A DNA stretch of 7,232 nucleotides from Clostridiales bacterium (GTDB lineage: Bacteria > Bacillota > Clostridia > Lachnospirales > Anaerotignaceae), in NCBI GenBank assembly GCA_021202325.1, contig JAJQDF010000259.1, positions 1-7,232 on the forward strand, given 5' to 3'. The position numbers and the translations under genes were made by a program. Below are positions 1-4,965 of this stretch, piece after piece (within the stretch, counting starts at the first letter, position 1; each line of letters opens with the position of its first letter). The notes beneath the pieces are model-generated. The model worked only from the letters and a program-made list of their open reading frames with translations. It had not been told where the DNA came from and searched no databases.

Positions 1-18
1 CTTTACAGTAATATCCTA

Positions 19-47
19 TTTACATATAAGTTTTTATTCTTTATAAT
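19..47 (+). promoter_or_regulatory. SigA-type promoter of mecA
   Basis: A -35 box TTTACA (19-24) and a perfect -10 box TATAAT (42-47) are separated by exactly 17 bp. Transcription would start near 54, giving an untranslated leader of about 57 nt before the mecA start. The surrounding DNA is very AT-rich, so chance matches are easier, but spacing and both boxes are close to ideal. Confidence 0.7.
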
Positions 48-97
48 TAATATAGTTAAACTCATTACATCGGTTCAACTATTTGTAAAGGAGATTT

Positions 98-104
98 GGG
101 GAGG
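98..104 (+). promoter_or_regulatory. Ribosome binding site of mecA
   Basis: GGGGAGG lies 7 nt before the ATG at 112, which fixes that start. A second purine-rich stretch, AAAGGAGA, lies at 87-94, too far upstream to serve the same ATG well. Confidence 0.8.
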
Positions 105-111
105 TACAGCT

Positions 112-756
112 ATGAAAATAGAAAAAATAAGCGATACCCAGGTTAAATTTATACTTAATGAAGACGATCTTGCAGATAAGGACATCAAGCTTGAGGATCT
201 TGCCGTTTCCTCGGATAAGACCAAGGAGCTTTTTCATGATATGCTTTCACAAGCGCTGGAGGAATGCGGCTTTGCTATTGACGATGCTCCGCTTATCGTG
301 GAGGCGCTTCCCGTTGCCTTTGACAGCATTATGATAATAGTTACAAAACTCAGCGAAGATGACTCTAAGGACAGTGCTGAAGATGCTCCTGCTCCCATTA
401 TATCTAAAGATTTACATAGATACAAGAGAAATTCCATAAAAGTACATAAAGATAAGCCCTGCGACAATTACAATATAAATATTTATTCCTTCGGAAATTT
501 GGATGCAGTAATAGACGTTTGCTTGAAATTAGCCCCTTGCAGCTTCAACTCAAGCTCTCTCTATAAAGCCTACAAAAAATACTTTCTTGTTCTTCAGAGT
601 GAAGAAAATATCGAAGACAAATATATTTGTATTTTAAACGAGTACGGCGACAAAGAGTCATCCAATATACTGACAAAGTATCATCTCATTGAGCACGGCG
701 AAACGCTTATCGGCGAAGGCGCAGCTGCAATACTGGCCAAAAGCTTCGCAGATTAA
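112..756 (+). CDS. mecA: MecA-family adaptor protein
   Basis: Adaptor that in Bacillus binds substrates such as ComK and delivers them to the ClpC-ClpP protease in the cytoplasm; in clostridia its substrates are less well known. The 214-residue length fits the family. The N-terminal domain (about 1-80) starts MKIEKISDTQVKFILNEDDL, as in MecA, and ends in a strand around EALPVAFDSIMIIVTKL. An acidic, poorly conserved linker follows (about 81-118). The C-terminal ClpC-binding and oligomerisation domain (about 122-208) shows FGNLDAVIDVCLKL, then SSLYKAYKKYFLVL, ILNEYGD and a final IEHGETLIGEGAAAIL. Start supported by GGGGAGG 7 nt upstream. It stands alone with its own promoter and terminator. 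No ComK gene or Clp subunit is present in the window, so the target is unknown. Confidence 0.9.
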   Translation: MKIEKISDTQVKFILNEDDLADKDIKLEDLAVSSDKTKELFHDMLSQALEECGFAIDDAPLIVEALPVAFDSIMIIVTKLSEDDSKDSAEDAPAPIISKDLHRYKRNSIKVHKDKPCDNYNINIYSFGNLDAVIDVCLKLAPCSFNSSSLYKAYKKYFLVLQSEENIEDKYICILNEYGDKESSNILTKYHLIEHGETLIGEGAAAILAKSFAD

Positions 757-797
757 TCCGAACCGCCGAAGCAGTCCGCAATTTCATACTGAAAAAC

Positions 798-835
798 AAA
801 AGCAAAGGTTAGTAAGTTTACTTTCCTTTGCTTTT
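798..835. terminator. Bidirectional rho-independent terminator between mecA and the DUF2461 gene
   Basis: An 11-bp stem (798-808 with 825-835, AAAAGCAAAGG and its complement) continues after a TT/TT internal loop into AGTA/TACT around an AGTT loop. On the + strand the stem ends in a T-run (CTTTTATATT); on the - strand it is followed by GTTTTTC. It lies 42 bp after the mecA stop and about 110 bp after the stop of the convergent DUF2461 gene, so it can serve both. Confidence 0.85.
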
Positions 836-883
836 ATATTGGCCGAAAAATCTATACTTATGCTTTAAACAGGAATAATTACA

Positions 884-920
884 TATGAAAGCCCGATTGC
901 TCCATGCTTCGCATCTGCGC
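884..920. repeat. Dispersed repeat, copy 1 (partial)
   Basis: This 37-bp stretch matches 3848-3884 at 35 of 37 positions in the same orientation. Each copy lies beyond the 3' end of a minus-strand gene. It contains the small hairpin ATGC-TTC-GCAT; one of the two differences falls in that loop. The outer stem seen in the other copy (CGATTGC/GCAATCG) is not completed here. It is probably a piece of an intergenic repeat family; a genome search would show its copy number. Confidence 0.75.
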
Positions 921-944
921 TTCCGCTTCGGTCTTGGACTTTCA

Positions 945-1610
945 TCAAATGTCTTTAAAAAATGCAAAAAACGGCTTCAAAAACTCAAACCCTTCTTGAA
1001 CCTCGTCCAAAATTCTTCTGTCAAAAAGGCTGTCCGTTATTTTATATTCCGATGTAAAGCCCAAATTCCTGTACTGGTACCAATAGGCTATTTCCTTGTT
1101 AACGCCTTCAGGAGCAAAATTCTTTTTGTACATCCTGCTTTCCGGCACAAATATATCCTGTCCCTTTAATTTTTTGTCCAGTTTTTTCACTGTTGCCGGC
1201 TTGGCACTGAGCTTCCTTCTGTAGCGCTCCATATAAGTCGCTCCGGCATTCCAAAGTCCCATGCCGCAGGAGTAGCCCTCCGGAGCTATCTCAAAATAAA
1301 AGCAGCATTTTTCCTGCCAGCGGTTTTCGCCGAAGTTGAACACAACCCAACGTCTGTCCTTATATGGCGATTTGTCCTTTGAAAAGCGTATGTCCCTGTT
1401 GGCTCTGGAAATATAGGCCGTAAACGTCACACCCATGCCCATGCTGTTGAGTCTTTCGGTCATTTCCTCCGAAAAAAGCTTCATGGGATCCTTCACAAGG
1501 GCATTGTATCTTTCCCTGTTTTCGGCAAACCACTGCGTATTGTTATTCATTCTAAGCTCCCAAAGGAAGTCGATATATTCCCTCGGAAAGCCCTCAAAAT
1601 AATTGCTCAT
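945..1610 (-). CDS. DUF2461 family protein, function unknown
   Basis: A 221-residue soluble protein that looks like the DUF2461 (TIGR02453) family, found widely in bacteria and without an established activity. Family-like features: an N-terminal FEGFPREYIDFLWELRMNNN followed by TQWFAENRERY (about 5-35), the highly conserved block ISRANRDIRFSKDKSPYKDR (67-86), and a core strand region FYFEIAPEGYSCGMGLW (104-120) before a basic helical segment (about 126-150). No signal peptide or membrane segment is visible. The ATG start at 1610 matches where the family begins, but it lacks a well-placed ribosome binding site: the nearest GGAGG is about 45 nt upstream. The gene ends in tandem stops (TGATGA). 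It converges on mecA and seems to be transcribed alone. Confidence 0.85.
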   Translation of the reverse strand: MSNYFEGFPREYIDFLWELRMNNNTQWFAENRERYNALVKDPMKLFSEEMTERLNSMGMGVTFTAYISRANRDIRFSKDKSPYKDRRWVVFNFGENRWQEKCCFYFEIAPEGYSCGMGLWNAGATYMERYRRKLSAKPATVKKLDKKLKGQDIFVPESRMYKKNFAPEGVNKEIAYWYQYRNLGFTSEYKITDSLFDRRILDEVQEGFEFLKPFFAFFKDI

Positions 1611-1693
1611 ATAATCACATATAATCCAATCATATTTAGATGACGGATTATCCTACCTCCGTTCTCCGCTATTTTTTAGGTTTTCATAATTTT

Positions 1694-1713
1694 TGTTGGC
1701 GTAAGCGCCAACA
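1694..1713 (-). repeat. Hairpin in the presumed leader of the DUF2461 gene
   Basis: TGTTGGCG (1694-1701) pairs perfectly with CGCCAACA (1706-1713) around a 4-nt loop. It is GC-rich in an AT-rich surrounding and has no T-run after it on either strand, so it is not a terminator. It would form in the 5' leader if the promoter at 1743-1771 is used. Role unknown. Confidence 0.6.
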
Positions 1714-1742
1714 TTAATGCTTACATGATACTTCACCTGTAT

Positions 1743-1771
1743 AGTTTAAATGTTTTTCATTCGTAATTCAA
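1743..1771 (-). promoter_or_regulatory. Candidate promoter of the DUF2461 gene
   Basis: On the minus strand TTGAAT (1771-1766) and TAAACT (1748-1743) are separated by 17 bp. Each matches 4 of 6 consensus bases. It would give a leader of about 125 nt. A strong inverted repeat lies just upstream at 1788-1826. Confidence 0.4.
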
Positions 1772-1787
1772 CAATTTTCTCTTCACA

Positions 1788-1826
1788 TATCAGCAGCGTT
1801 TACAATAGCTAGTTACGCTGCTGATA
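1788..1826. repeat. 12-bp perfect inverted repeat upstream of the DUF2461 promoter
   Basis: TATCAGCAGCGT (1788-1799) is perfectly complementary to ACGCTGCTGATA (1815-1826) around a 15-nt spacer. No T-run follows on either strand, so it does not look like a terminator. It lies about 17 bp upstream of the candidate -35 box, which suits an operator or a protein-binding dyad, but no regulator is identified. Confidence 0.65.
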
Positions 1827-1881
1827 GAGCAGATTAATGACTTTTACCAATTAGATTGCGCCCATACTAAGCGCATACGGC

Positions 1882-1911
1882 AAAAAAGGACCTACCCCGT
1901 CGGGCAGGCCC
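1882..1911 (-). terminator. Rho-independent terminator of cstA
   Basis: In the minus-strand RNA, GGGCCUGCCC (1911-1902) pairs fully, with G-U pairs, with GGGUAGGUCC-type sequence at 1897-1888 around a 4-nt loop and is followed at once by six U (1887-1882). A second, 9-bp hairpin (1922-1942, CTTCCGGAA with TTCCGGGAG, one wobble pair) stands between the cstA stop and this terminator and may protect the 3' end. Confidence 0.9.
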
Positions 1912-1949
1912 TCTCCGCAGTCTCCCGGAACGCTTCCGGAAGTCTATGA

Positions 1950-3662
1950 TTATGCTTTCTTTTCTTTCAACTGTTTGCTGAAGACCTGAATGCCTTCCAC
2001 AACTAGGAATATAGCCAATACGATCATCGCCGCGGCCAAGCACAGCTGGAACCAGTCACCCCATGCAGCACTTCCTGCACCGACCAGGGCAATCTTATTC
2101 TTAACAGTGATTACAAGGCTGGTCAGTGTAGCCACCAGCATGAATACCATAGGGATGTAGAACATCTTGTTGTTCTTGCCGACGTTGCCAAGCCATGCAG
2201 CAACAGCCATAAGAGCGATACCTGCAAGCAGCTGATTCGCAGCACCGAACAGTCCCCAAATCTGGCTCAGGCTCAAACCGCCGAGGACACATCCAATGAT
2301 AACCATGATTGCAGTTCCCACCAGCGGATGCGCCAGCACCCTGCGGATGCCGTCAGCATCTTTGTAGGATTTTTCATCCTCTTTCAGAAACAGCTCAGAG
2401 AACATAAAACGGCTTAAACGAGTACCAGTATCCAAAGATGTCAGAGCGAAAACAGAAACTGCCAGTGTCAGCAGTGCATAAATCGTACCATAAACGCTGG
2501 AAGTCTCACTGCCGAACATCAGCGCAATACCGCCTGCGAACGCTGCAGCCGGAGAACCGAACTCACCGTTCAAATATTTTGTGTAAACCATGCCGACCGC
2601 AATCAGGGAGATGATACCCAGTGCAGACTCTATCAGCATGGAACCGTAACCGATCGGTTTTGCATCGGCTTCACTTGCCAGCTGCTTCGACGAAGTACCC
2701 GTTGCAATAAGGCTGTGGAAACCTGAACAAGCACCGCAGGCAACAGTAATGAACAGTGCCGGGAACAAAGTTCCGATGGATGTGTTCCATCCGGTGAACA
2801 TCGGTATTTCAAATATCGTTGAACCCGTGAAGGCAGAAAGTACAATACCAATCAGCGCCAGTGCAATCATACCGTAAAGCAGGAAGCTGGACAAATAATC
2901 ACGGGGCTGCAGCATGATCCATACCGGAAGCAGCGAAGCTATCGTAATATAGACACCAACCAAAATGATCCATGCGGTACGTCCCATCGCCAGACCTACG
3001 TTCAGTCCGATGACAACACTGATTACGATGCCGATAATGCCAAGAATTGTTGCCGGAACAGTCTTCATTCCGAGACGGTTCGTCAGCATACCATAGATAA
3101 TAGCCATAACAATGAACAGTACAGAAATTATAGCCGTTGTCTGATTTCCGGTGGGATTTGTTGCAAAGCCGAAAGTTACTTCAGCATCCGCTGCCGTGTA
3201 GAATGTACCCGCAACTACATTAACAAACGATGCAATAACTAAGATAAGTACCAGCAGTGCGAATATGGTGAACAGTTTCTGCGCACGGCGTCCCATAGAT
3301 GATTTGATAATTTCACCAACAGATTTTCCTTCGTTTCGGATGGAGGCGAACAGTGAACCGAAGTCCTGAACACCTCCAAAAAAGATACCGCCGATTATAC
3401 ACCAGAGAAATACAGGTAACCATCCGAATACCGAGGCCTGAATCGGGCCGTTAATCGGACCTGCGCCTGCGATAGAAGAAAAATGGTGGCCCATCAGAAC
3501 CACGGGTGATGCGGCCACATAGTCAACTCCATCTTCCATCTCTATAGCGGGGGTTTTCTTCGTAGGATCAATTCCCCACTGCTTTGCCAGCCAAGCACCA
3601 TAGGCTACGTAGCCTATAACCAGCAAAACGATTGCAGCAATAATAATAAATAATGCCGTCAT
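1950..3662 (-). CDS. cstA: CstA-family carbon starvation transporter
   Basis: Polytopic inner-membrane transporter of the CstA family; members in E. coli (CstA, BtsT) take up pyruvate, and CstA has also been linked to peptide uptake under carbon starvation. The 570 residues start with a hydrophobic helix (3-22) and contain many more through about 557, ending in a short basic tail. Family hallmarks: MGHHFSSIAGAGPINGP (57-73), GGVQDFGSLFASIRNEGKS (96-114), ACGACSGFHSLIATGTSSKQ (308-327), SLDTGTRLSRF (409-419) and LFGAANQLLAG (471-481). It is shorter than the roughly 700-residue E. coli CstA, as many Firmicute versions are. A GGGAG sequence lies 9 nt before the ATG. It has its own terminator and an extraordinary upstream region (decamer repeats, then stem-loops). 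Whether the substrate is pyruvate or peptides cannot be read from sequence. Confidence 0.93.
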   Translation of the reverse strand: MTALFIIIAAIVLLVIGYVAYGAWLAKQWGIDPTKKTPAIEMEDGVDYVAASPVVLMGHHFSSIAGAGPINGPIQASVFGWLPVFLWCIIGGIFFGGVQDFGSLFASIRNEGKSVGEIIKSSMGRRAQKLFTIFALLVLILVIASFVNVVAGTFYTAADAEVTFGFATNPTGNQTTAIISVLFIVMAIIYGMLTNRLGMKTVPATILGIIGIVISVVIGLNVGLAMGRTAWIILVGVYITIASLLPVWIMLQPRDYLSSFLLYGMIALALIGIVLSAFTGSTIFEIPMFTGWNTSIGTLFPALFITVACGACSGFHSLIATGTSSKQLASEADAKPIGYGSMLIESALGIISLIAVGMVYTKYLNGEFGSPAAAFAGGIALMFGSETSSVYGTIYALLTLAVSVFALTSLDTGTRLSRFMFSELFLKEDEKSYKDADGIRRVLAHPLVGTAIMVIIGCVLGGLSLSQIWGLFGAANQLLAGIALMAVAAWLGNVGKNNKMFYIPMVFMLVATLTSLVITVKNKIALVGAGSAAWGDWFQLCLAAAMIVLAIFLVVEGIQVFSKQLKEKKA

Positions 3663-3671
3663 GTTTCATTA

Positions 3672-3680
3672 CTCCCTTCC
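3672..3680 (-). promoter_or_regulatory. Ribosome binding site of cstA
   Basis: Minus-strand GGAAGGGAG ends 9 nt before the ATG at 3662. The upstream array contains many further AAGGA-like sequences, which could act as extra 16S rRNA contacts. Confidence 0.6.
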
Positions 3681-3710
3681 TAACTCTTCCTTACATATAC
3701 TTGTTTTCCC

Positions 3711-3796
3711 CTTATTTTTCCTTATTCTCTCTTATTTTTCTTTGTTTCTCCTTGCTTCTCCTTATTCTTCCTTATTCCCCCTTCCTTTCCCTTACC
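3711..3796. repeat. Degenerate 10-bp tandem repeat upstream of cstA
   Basis: From 3711 to 3790 the + strand falls into eight consecutive 10-bp units, consensus CTTATTYTTC, seven of which begin CTT; a partial ninth follows (CTTACC). Read on the coding strand of cstA the units are about GAAAAATAAG. The tract is almost purely pyrimidine on one strand apart from a regular A or G at position 4. Weaker 10-mers continue toward the gene (3671-3710). It ends about 48 bp from the cstA start codon, so it lies either in the mRNA leader or just upstream of an undetected promoter. Confidence 0.85.
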
Positions 3797-3808
3797 AAAA
3801 AACAGTTT

Positions 3809-3836
3809 AAAATAAACGCACATACCTGCTTTGCAA
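3809..3836 (-). promoter_or_regulatory. Weak candidate promoter of cstA
   Basis: Minus-strand TTGCAA (3836-3831) and TATTTT (3814-3809) are 16 bp apart, each with 4 of 6 consensus bases. The -35 part falls inside an inverted repeat. If used, the whole decamer array would lie in the leader of the cstA mRNA. This is the best candidate I see, but it is poor. Confidence 0.25.
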
Positions 3837-3847
3837 GCACAACGAGG

Positions 3848-3884
3848 TATGAAAGCCCGATTGCTCCATGCTCCGCATCTACGC
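3848..3884. repeat. Dispersed repeat, copy 2
   Basis: 35 of 37 bp identical to 884-920, same orientation. This copy completes a nested hairpin: CGATTGC at 3858-3864 pairs with GCAATCG at 3883-3889 around an inner ATGC-TCC-GCAT. One of the two differences from copy 1 lies in the inner loop, so the inner stem is kept in both. Confidence 0.75.
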
Positions 3885-3950
3885 AATCGTACCGTATTCG
3901 TATTTGTGCCATTTTTATAAAATAAAAATGGTAGCTGCTCATACGGTTAG

Positions 3951-4009
3951 GTTTTCTAATAGTCGTACTGGAGCCATGTGCACATGGCTCCAGTAGAACT
4001 ATTGAAAAC
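3951..4009. repeat. Long near-perfect palindrome just after the unknown gene
   Basis: Centred between 3980 and 3981. The inner 15 bp on each side (3966-3980 and 3981-3995) are perfectly complementary with no spacer. After a 2-bp mismatch, AATAGT (3958-3963) pairs with ACTATT (3998-4003), and after one bulged T, GTTTTC (3951-3956) pairs with GAAAAC (4004-4009). It begins 5 bp past the stop codon of the unknown gene. There is no T-run on either side, so it is not a classical intrinsic terminator, although it would protect an mRNA 3' end. Confidence 0.85.
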
Positions 4010-4013
4010 GCTT

Positions 4014-4505
4014 TCATAATATCTTGTCCATAAGCTTCTTCAGGTCACGGCCCTGACGGTTGCAGGCCGTTCTCCCGGAAGAAAGCTCAAGTGCAATCAG
4101 TCGGTACTGGCTCCATCCCTGAATTCCATGACGGTAGCTTTTATAATGGCGCAACTTTGAAATCATGGCCAGAGCCTCAGCTTCAATCTGCTCCGCCAGA
4201 ATAATCAGCACAACATCGCTGTTGCGGTGCTCCGGATGTGGCGTCACCTTTGCGAGCCCATCCGTCCACGCCCTCTCGTCGAGGCGCAGAAGCGCCTCTT
4301 TATCCAGAATATCCGCTGTCGCAAAATAAACAAATTCTTTCGAATCAACCTCACTGATCCGTGCGCTCCTCACGAGAAAATACTGCTCATCATGCAGGCT
4401 GAATTCCGCCTCTGCGGCAAAAGGCTCCGCAGGGCTGTCCGTATTAATATCGTAATAAGCTTCAAAAGAGCTGAGAAGCTTATCCAATGCTTCGCTTGTC
4501 TTCAT
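4014..4505 (-). CDS. Conserved-looking hypothetical protein, function unknown
   Basis: A 163-residue soluble protein that I cannot assign to a characterised family; I have an impression of similar hypothetical proteins in gut Clostridia but cannot confirm it. An acidic N-terminal half contains AEAEFSLHDEQYFLVRSARI (31-50) and EFVYFATADILDKEALLRLD (57-76), alternating strands and helices. The centre has HPEHRNSDVVLIILAEQIE (90-108), and the C-terminal part is basic and aromatic (KLRHYKSYRHGIQGWSQYRL, 117-136) with a final NRQGRDLKKLMDKIL. No signal peptide, membrane helix or metal site is obvious. The ATG at 4505 has AGGGTG only about 4 nt away, a close spacing, and a good promoter upstream. 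Codon use looks normal, and the gene is flanked by unusual repeats on both sides. Confidence 0.75.
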   Translation of the reverse strand: MKTSEALDKLLSSFEAYYDINTDSPAEPFAAEAEFSLHDEQYFLVRSARISEVDSKEFVYFATADILDKEALLRLDERAWTDGLAKVTPHPEHRNSDVVLIILAEQIEAEALAMISKLRHYKSYRHGIQGWSQYRLIALELSSGRTACNRQGRDLKKLMDKIL

Positions 4506-4564
4506 GTCTCACCCTATACTTCTGATATGTTTTTTGTGGGCTAAGCCCTTGTTATATTTTCTTA

Positions 4565-4593
4565 ATTATACCCCCCGAAATTTGCAAATGCAA
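4565..4593 (-). promoter_or_regulatory. Promoter of the unknown gene
   Basis: A perfect -10 box TATAAT (4570-4565) stands 17 bp after TTGCAT (4593-4588), which shares only the TTG of the consensus. A run of six G lies directly before the -10 box. The weak -35 and a dyad-containing repeat immediately upstream (4597-4631) suggest activation or repression by a DNA-binding protein. Confidence 0.5.
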
Positions 4594-4596
4594 GCA

Positions 4597-4631
4597 TTTT
4601 GCCAAATATGTATCCATTTCGATACACTTTT
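4597..4631. repeat. 35-bp direct repeat copy A with operator-like dyad
   Basis: Matches 4743-4777 at 30 of 35 positions. It holds the perfect dyad TGTATC (4609-4614), spacer CATTTC, GATACA (4621-4626). It lies just upstream of the -35 box of the unknown gene, where an activator or repressor could bind. Confidence 0.7.
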
Positions 4632-4742
4632 GTTGTTACATTTTAAACTTATTTAGTTCAAAGGCTTTGCAGCTATTTTTATTTTGAAATTAGTGAATAT
4701 TTTTACAGCGTTATTTAATATTTTGCCGTATAACAACCTGAC

Positions 4743-4777
4743 TTTTGCCAATTATGTTCCCATTTTGATACATTTTT
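4743..4777. repeat. 35-bp direct repeat copy B
   Basis: Second copy, 146 bp from copy A in the same orientation. Its right half-site GATACA (4767-4772) is intact, while the left half reads TGTTCC (4755-4760), so the dyad is imperfect. Both copies start with TTTTGCCAA. Confidence 0.65.
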
Positions 4778-4920
4778 CATTTCAGCTGCCTGTTAGTCAC
4801 TGTCTATAGTAAAACTTATATGCTTGATTCCATGGGATTATTGGATAAATATGATTCATCCGTATTATCTGTCCGGCAAATGAGACAGCCCTCCCTTAAA
4901 ATGTACGCCGAAAAGCGCAC

Positions 4921-4947
4921 AAAAAAAGGCAGTCATTTCCGACTGCC
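4921..4947 (-). terminator. Rho-independent terminator of hppA
   Basis: On the minus strand GGCAGTC (4947-4941) and GACTGCC (4934-4928) form a 7-bp stem with a 6-nt loop, followed by seven T (4927-4921). It lies 18 bp beyond the hppA stop codon. Confidence 0.92.
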
Positions 4948-4965
4948 CTAACTTTAGTTTCTTTA

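Larger units (their letters stand above)
1611..1949. other. Intergenic region between the DUF2461 gene and cstA
   Basis: This 339-bp stretch has no convincing gene. Reading in the direction of transcription (minus strand), it holds the cstA terminator with a preceding small hairpin, a long 12-bp inverted repeat, a plausible promoter for the DUF2461 gene, and a second hairpin in that gene's presumed leader. Confidence 0.7.
3797..4009. repeat. Array of five consecutive inverted repeats (possible MITE-like element or structured RNA)
   Basis: Five stem-loops follow each other. (1) 3951-4009, the long palindrome. (2) ACCGTAT 3891-3897 with ATACGGT 3941-3947, enclosing CCATTTTTA 3909-3917 with TAAAAATGG 3923-3931. 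(3) CGATTGC 3858-3864 with GCAATCG 3883-3889, enclosing ATGC/GCAT. (4) CATACCT 3821-3827 with AGGTATG 3845-3851, enclosing GCTT/AAGC. (5) a weak GTTTA/TAAAC hairpin at 3805-3817, followed on the minus strand by CTG and then six T. Most of the 213 bp is in one of these structures. No transposase or clear target-site duplication is seen, so its nature is inferred. Confidence 0.65.
3663..4013. other. Intergenic region between cstA and the unknown gene
   Basis: 351 bp without a convincing gene. From cstA outward it holds the ribosome binding site, a polypyrimidine/polypurine decamer array, and a run of inverted repeats to within 4 bp of the unknown gene's stop codon. An 81-codon minus-strand reading frame (4017-3772) crosses the repeats, but I judge it unlikely to encode a functional protein. 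Confidence 0.75.
4506..4965. other. AT-rich intergenic region between the unknown gene and hppA
   Basis: 460 bp with no supportable gene on either strand. It contains the promoter of the unknown gene, two copies of a 35-bp direct repeat with a dyad, and at the far end the hppA terminator. The stretch from about 4780 to 4915 shows nothing I can name. Confidence 0.7.

Noticed and set aside
885..1169. 94-codon plus-strand frame starting in the repeat
   Set aside because: It overlaps the DUF2461 gene antisense for most of its length and has no ribosome binding site; its start is the repeat itself.
3711..3796. Possible CRISPR-like array
   Set aside because: Units are 10 bp, contiguous and degenerate with no spacers and no cas gene; this is a simple tandem repeat.
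3653..3925. 90-codon plus-strand frame across the pyrimidine tract
   Set aside because: The product is low-complexity (Leu/Ser/Phe from the CTT repeats) and it crosses the hairpin region; no start signal.
3951..4009. Palindrome as an intrinsic terminator of the unknown gene
   Set aside because: No T-run follows on either strand; the flanks are GAAAAC-type. A terminator role would need another mechanism.
3772..4017. 81-codon minus-strand frame starting in the unknown gene's stop codon
   Set aside because: It runs through the palindrome and all the other hairpins, ends in the decamer array, has no good ribosome site of its own, and its match to the other repeat copy shows amino-acid-changing differences. 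Kept only as a finding, not as a gene.
4227..4544. 105-codon plus-strand frame antisense to the unknown gene
   Set aside because: Antisense to a better-supported frame, no ribosome site, no recognisable motif.
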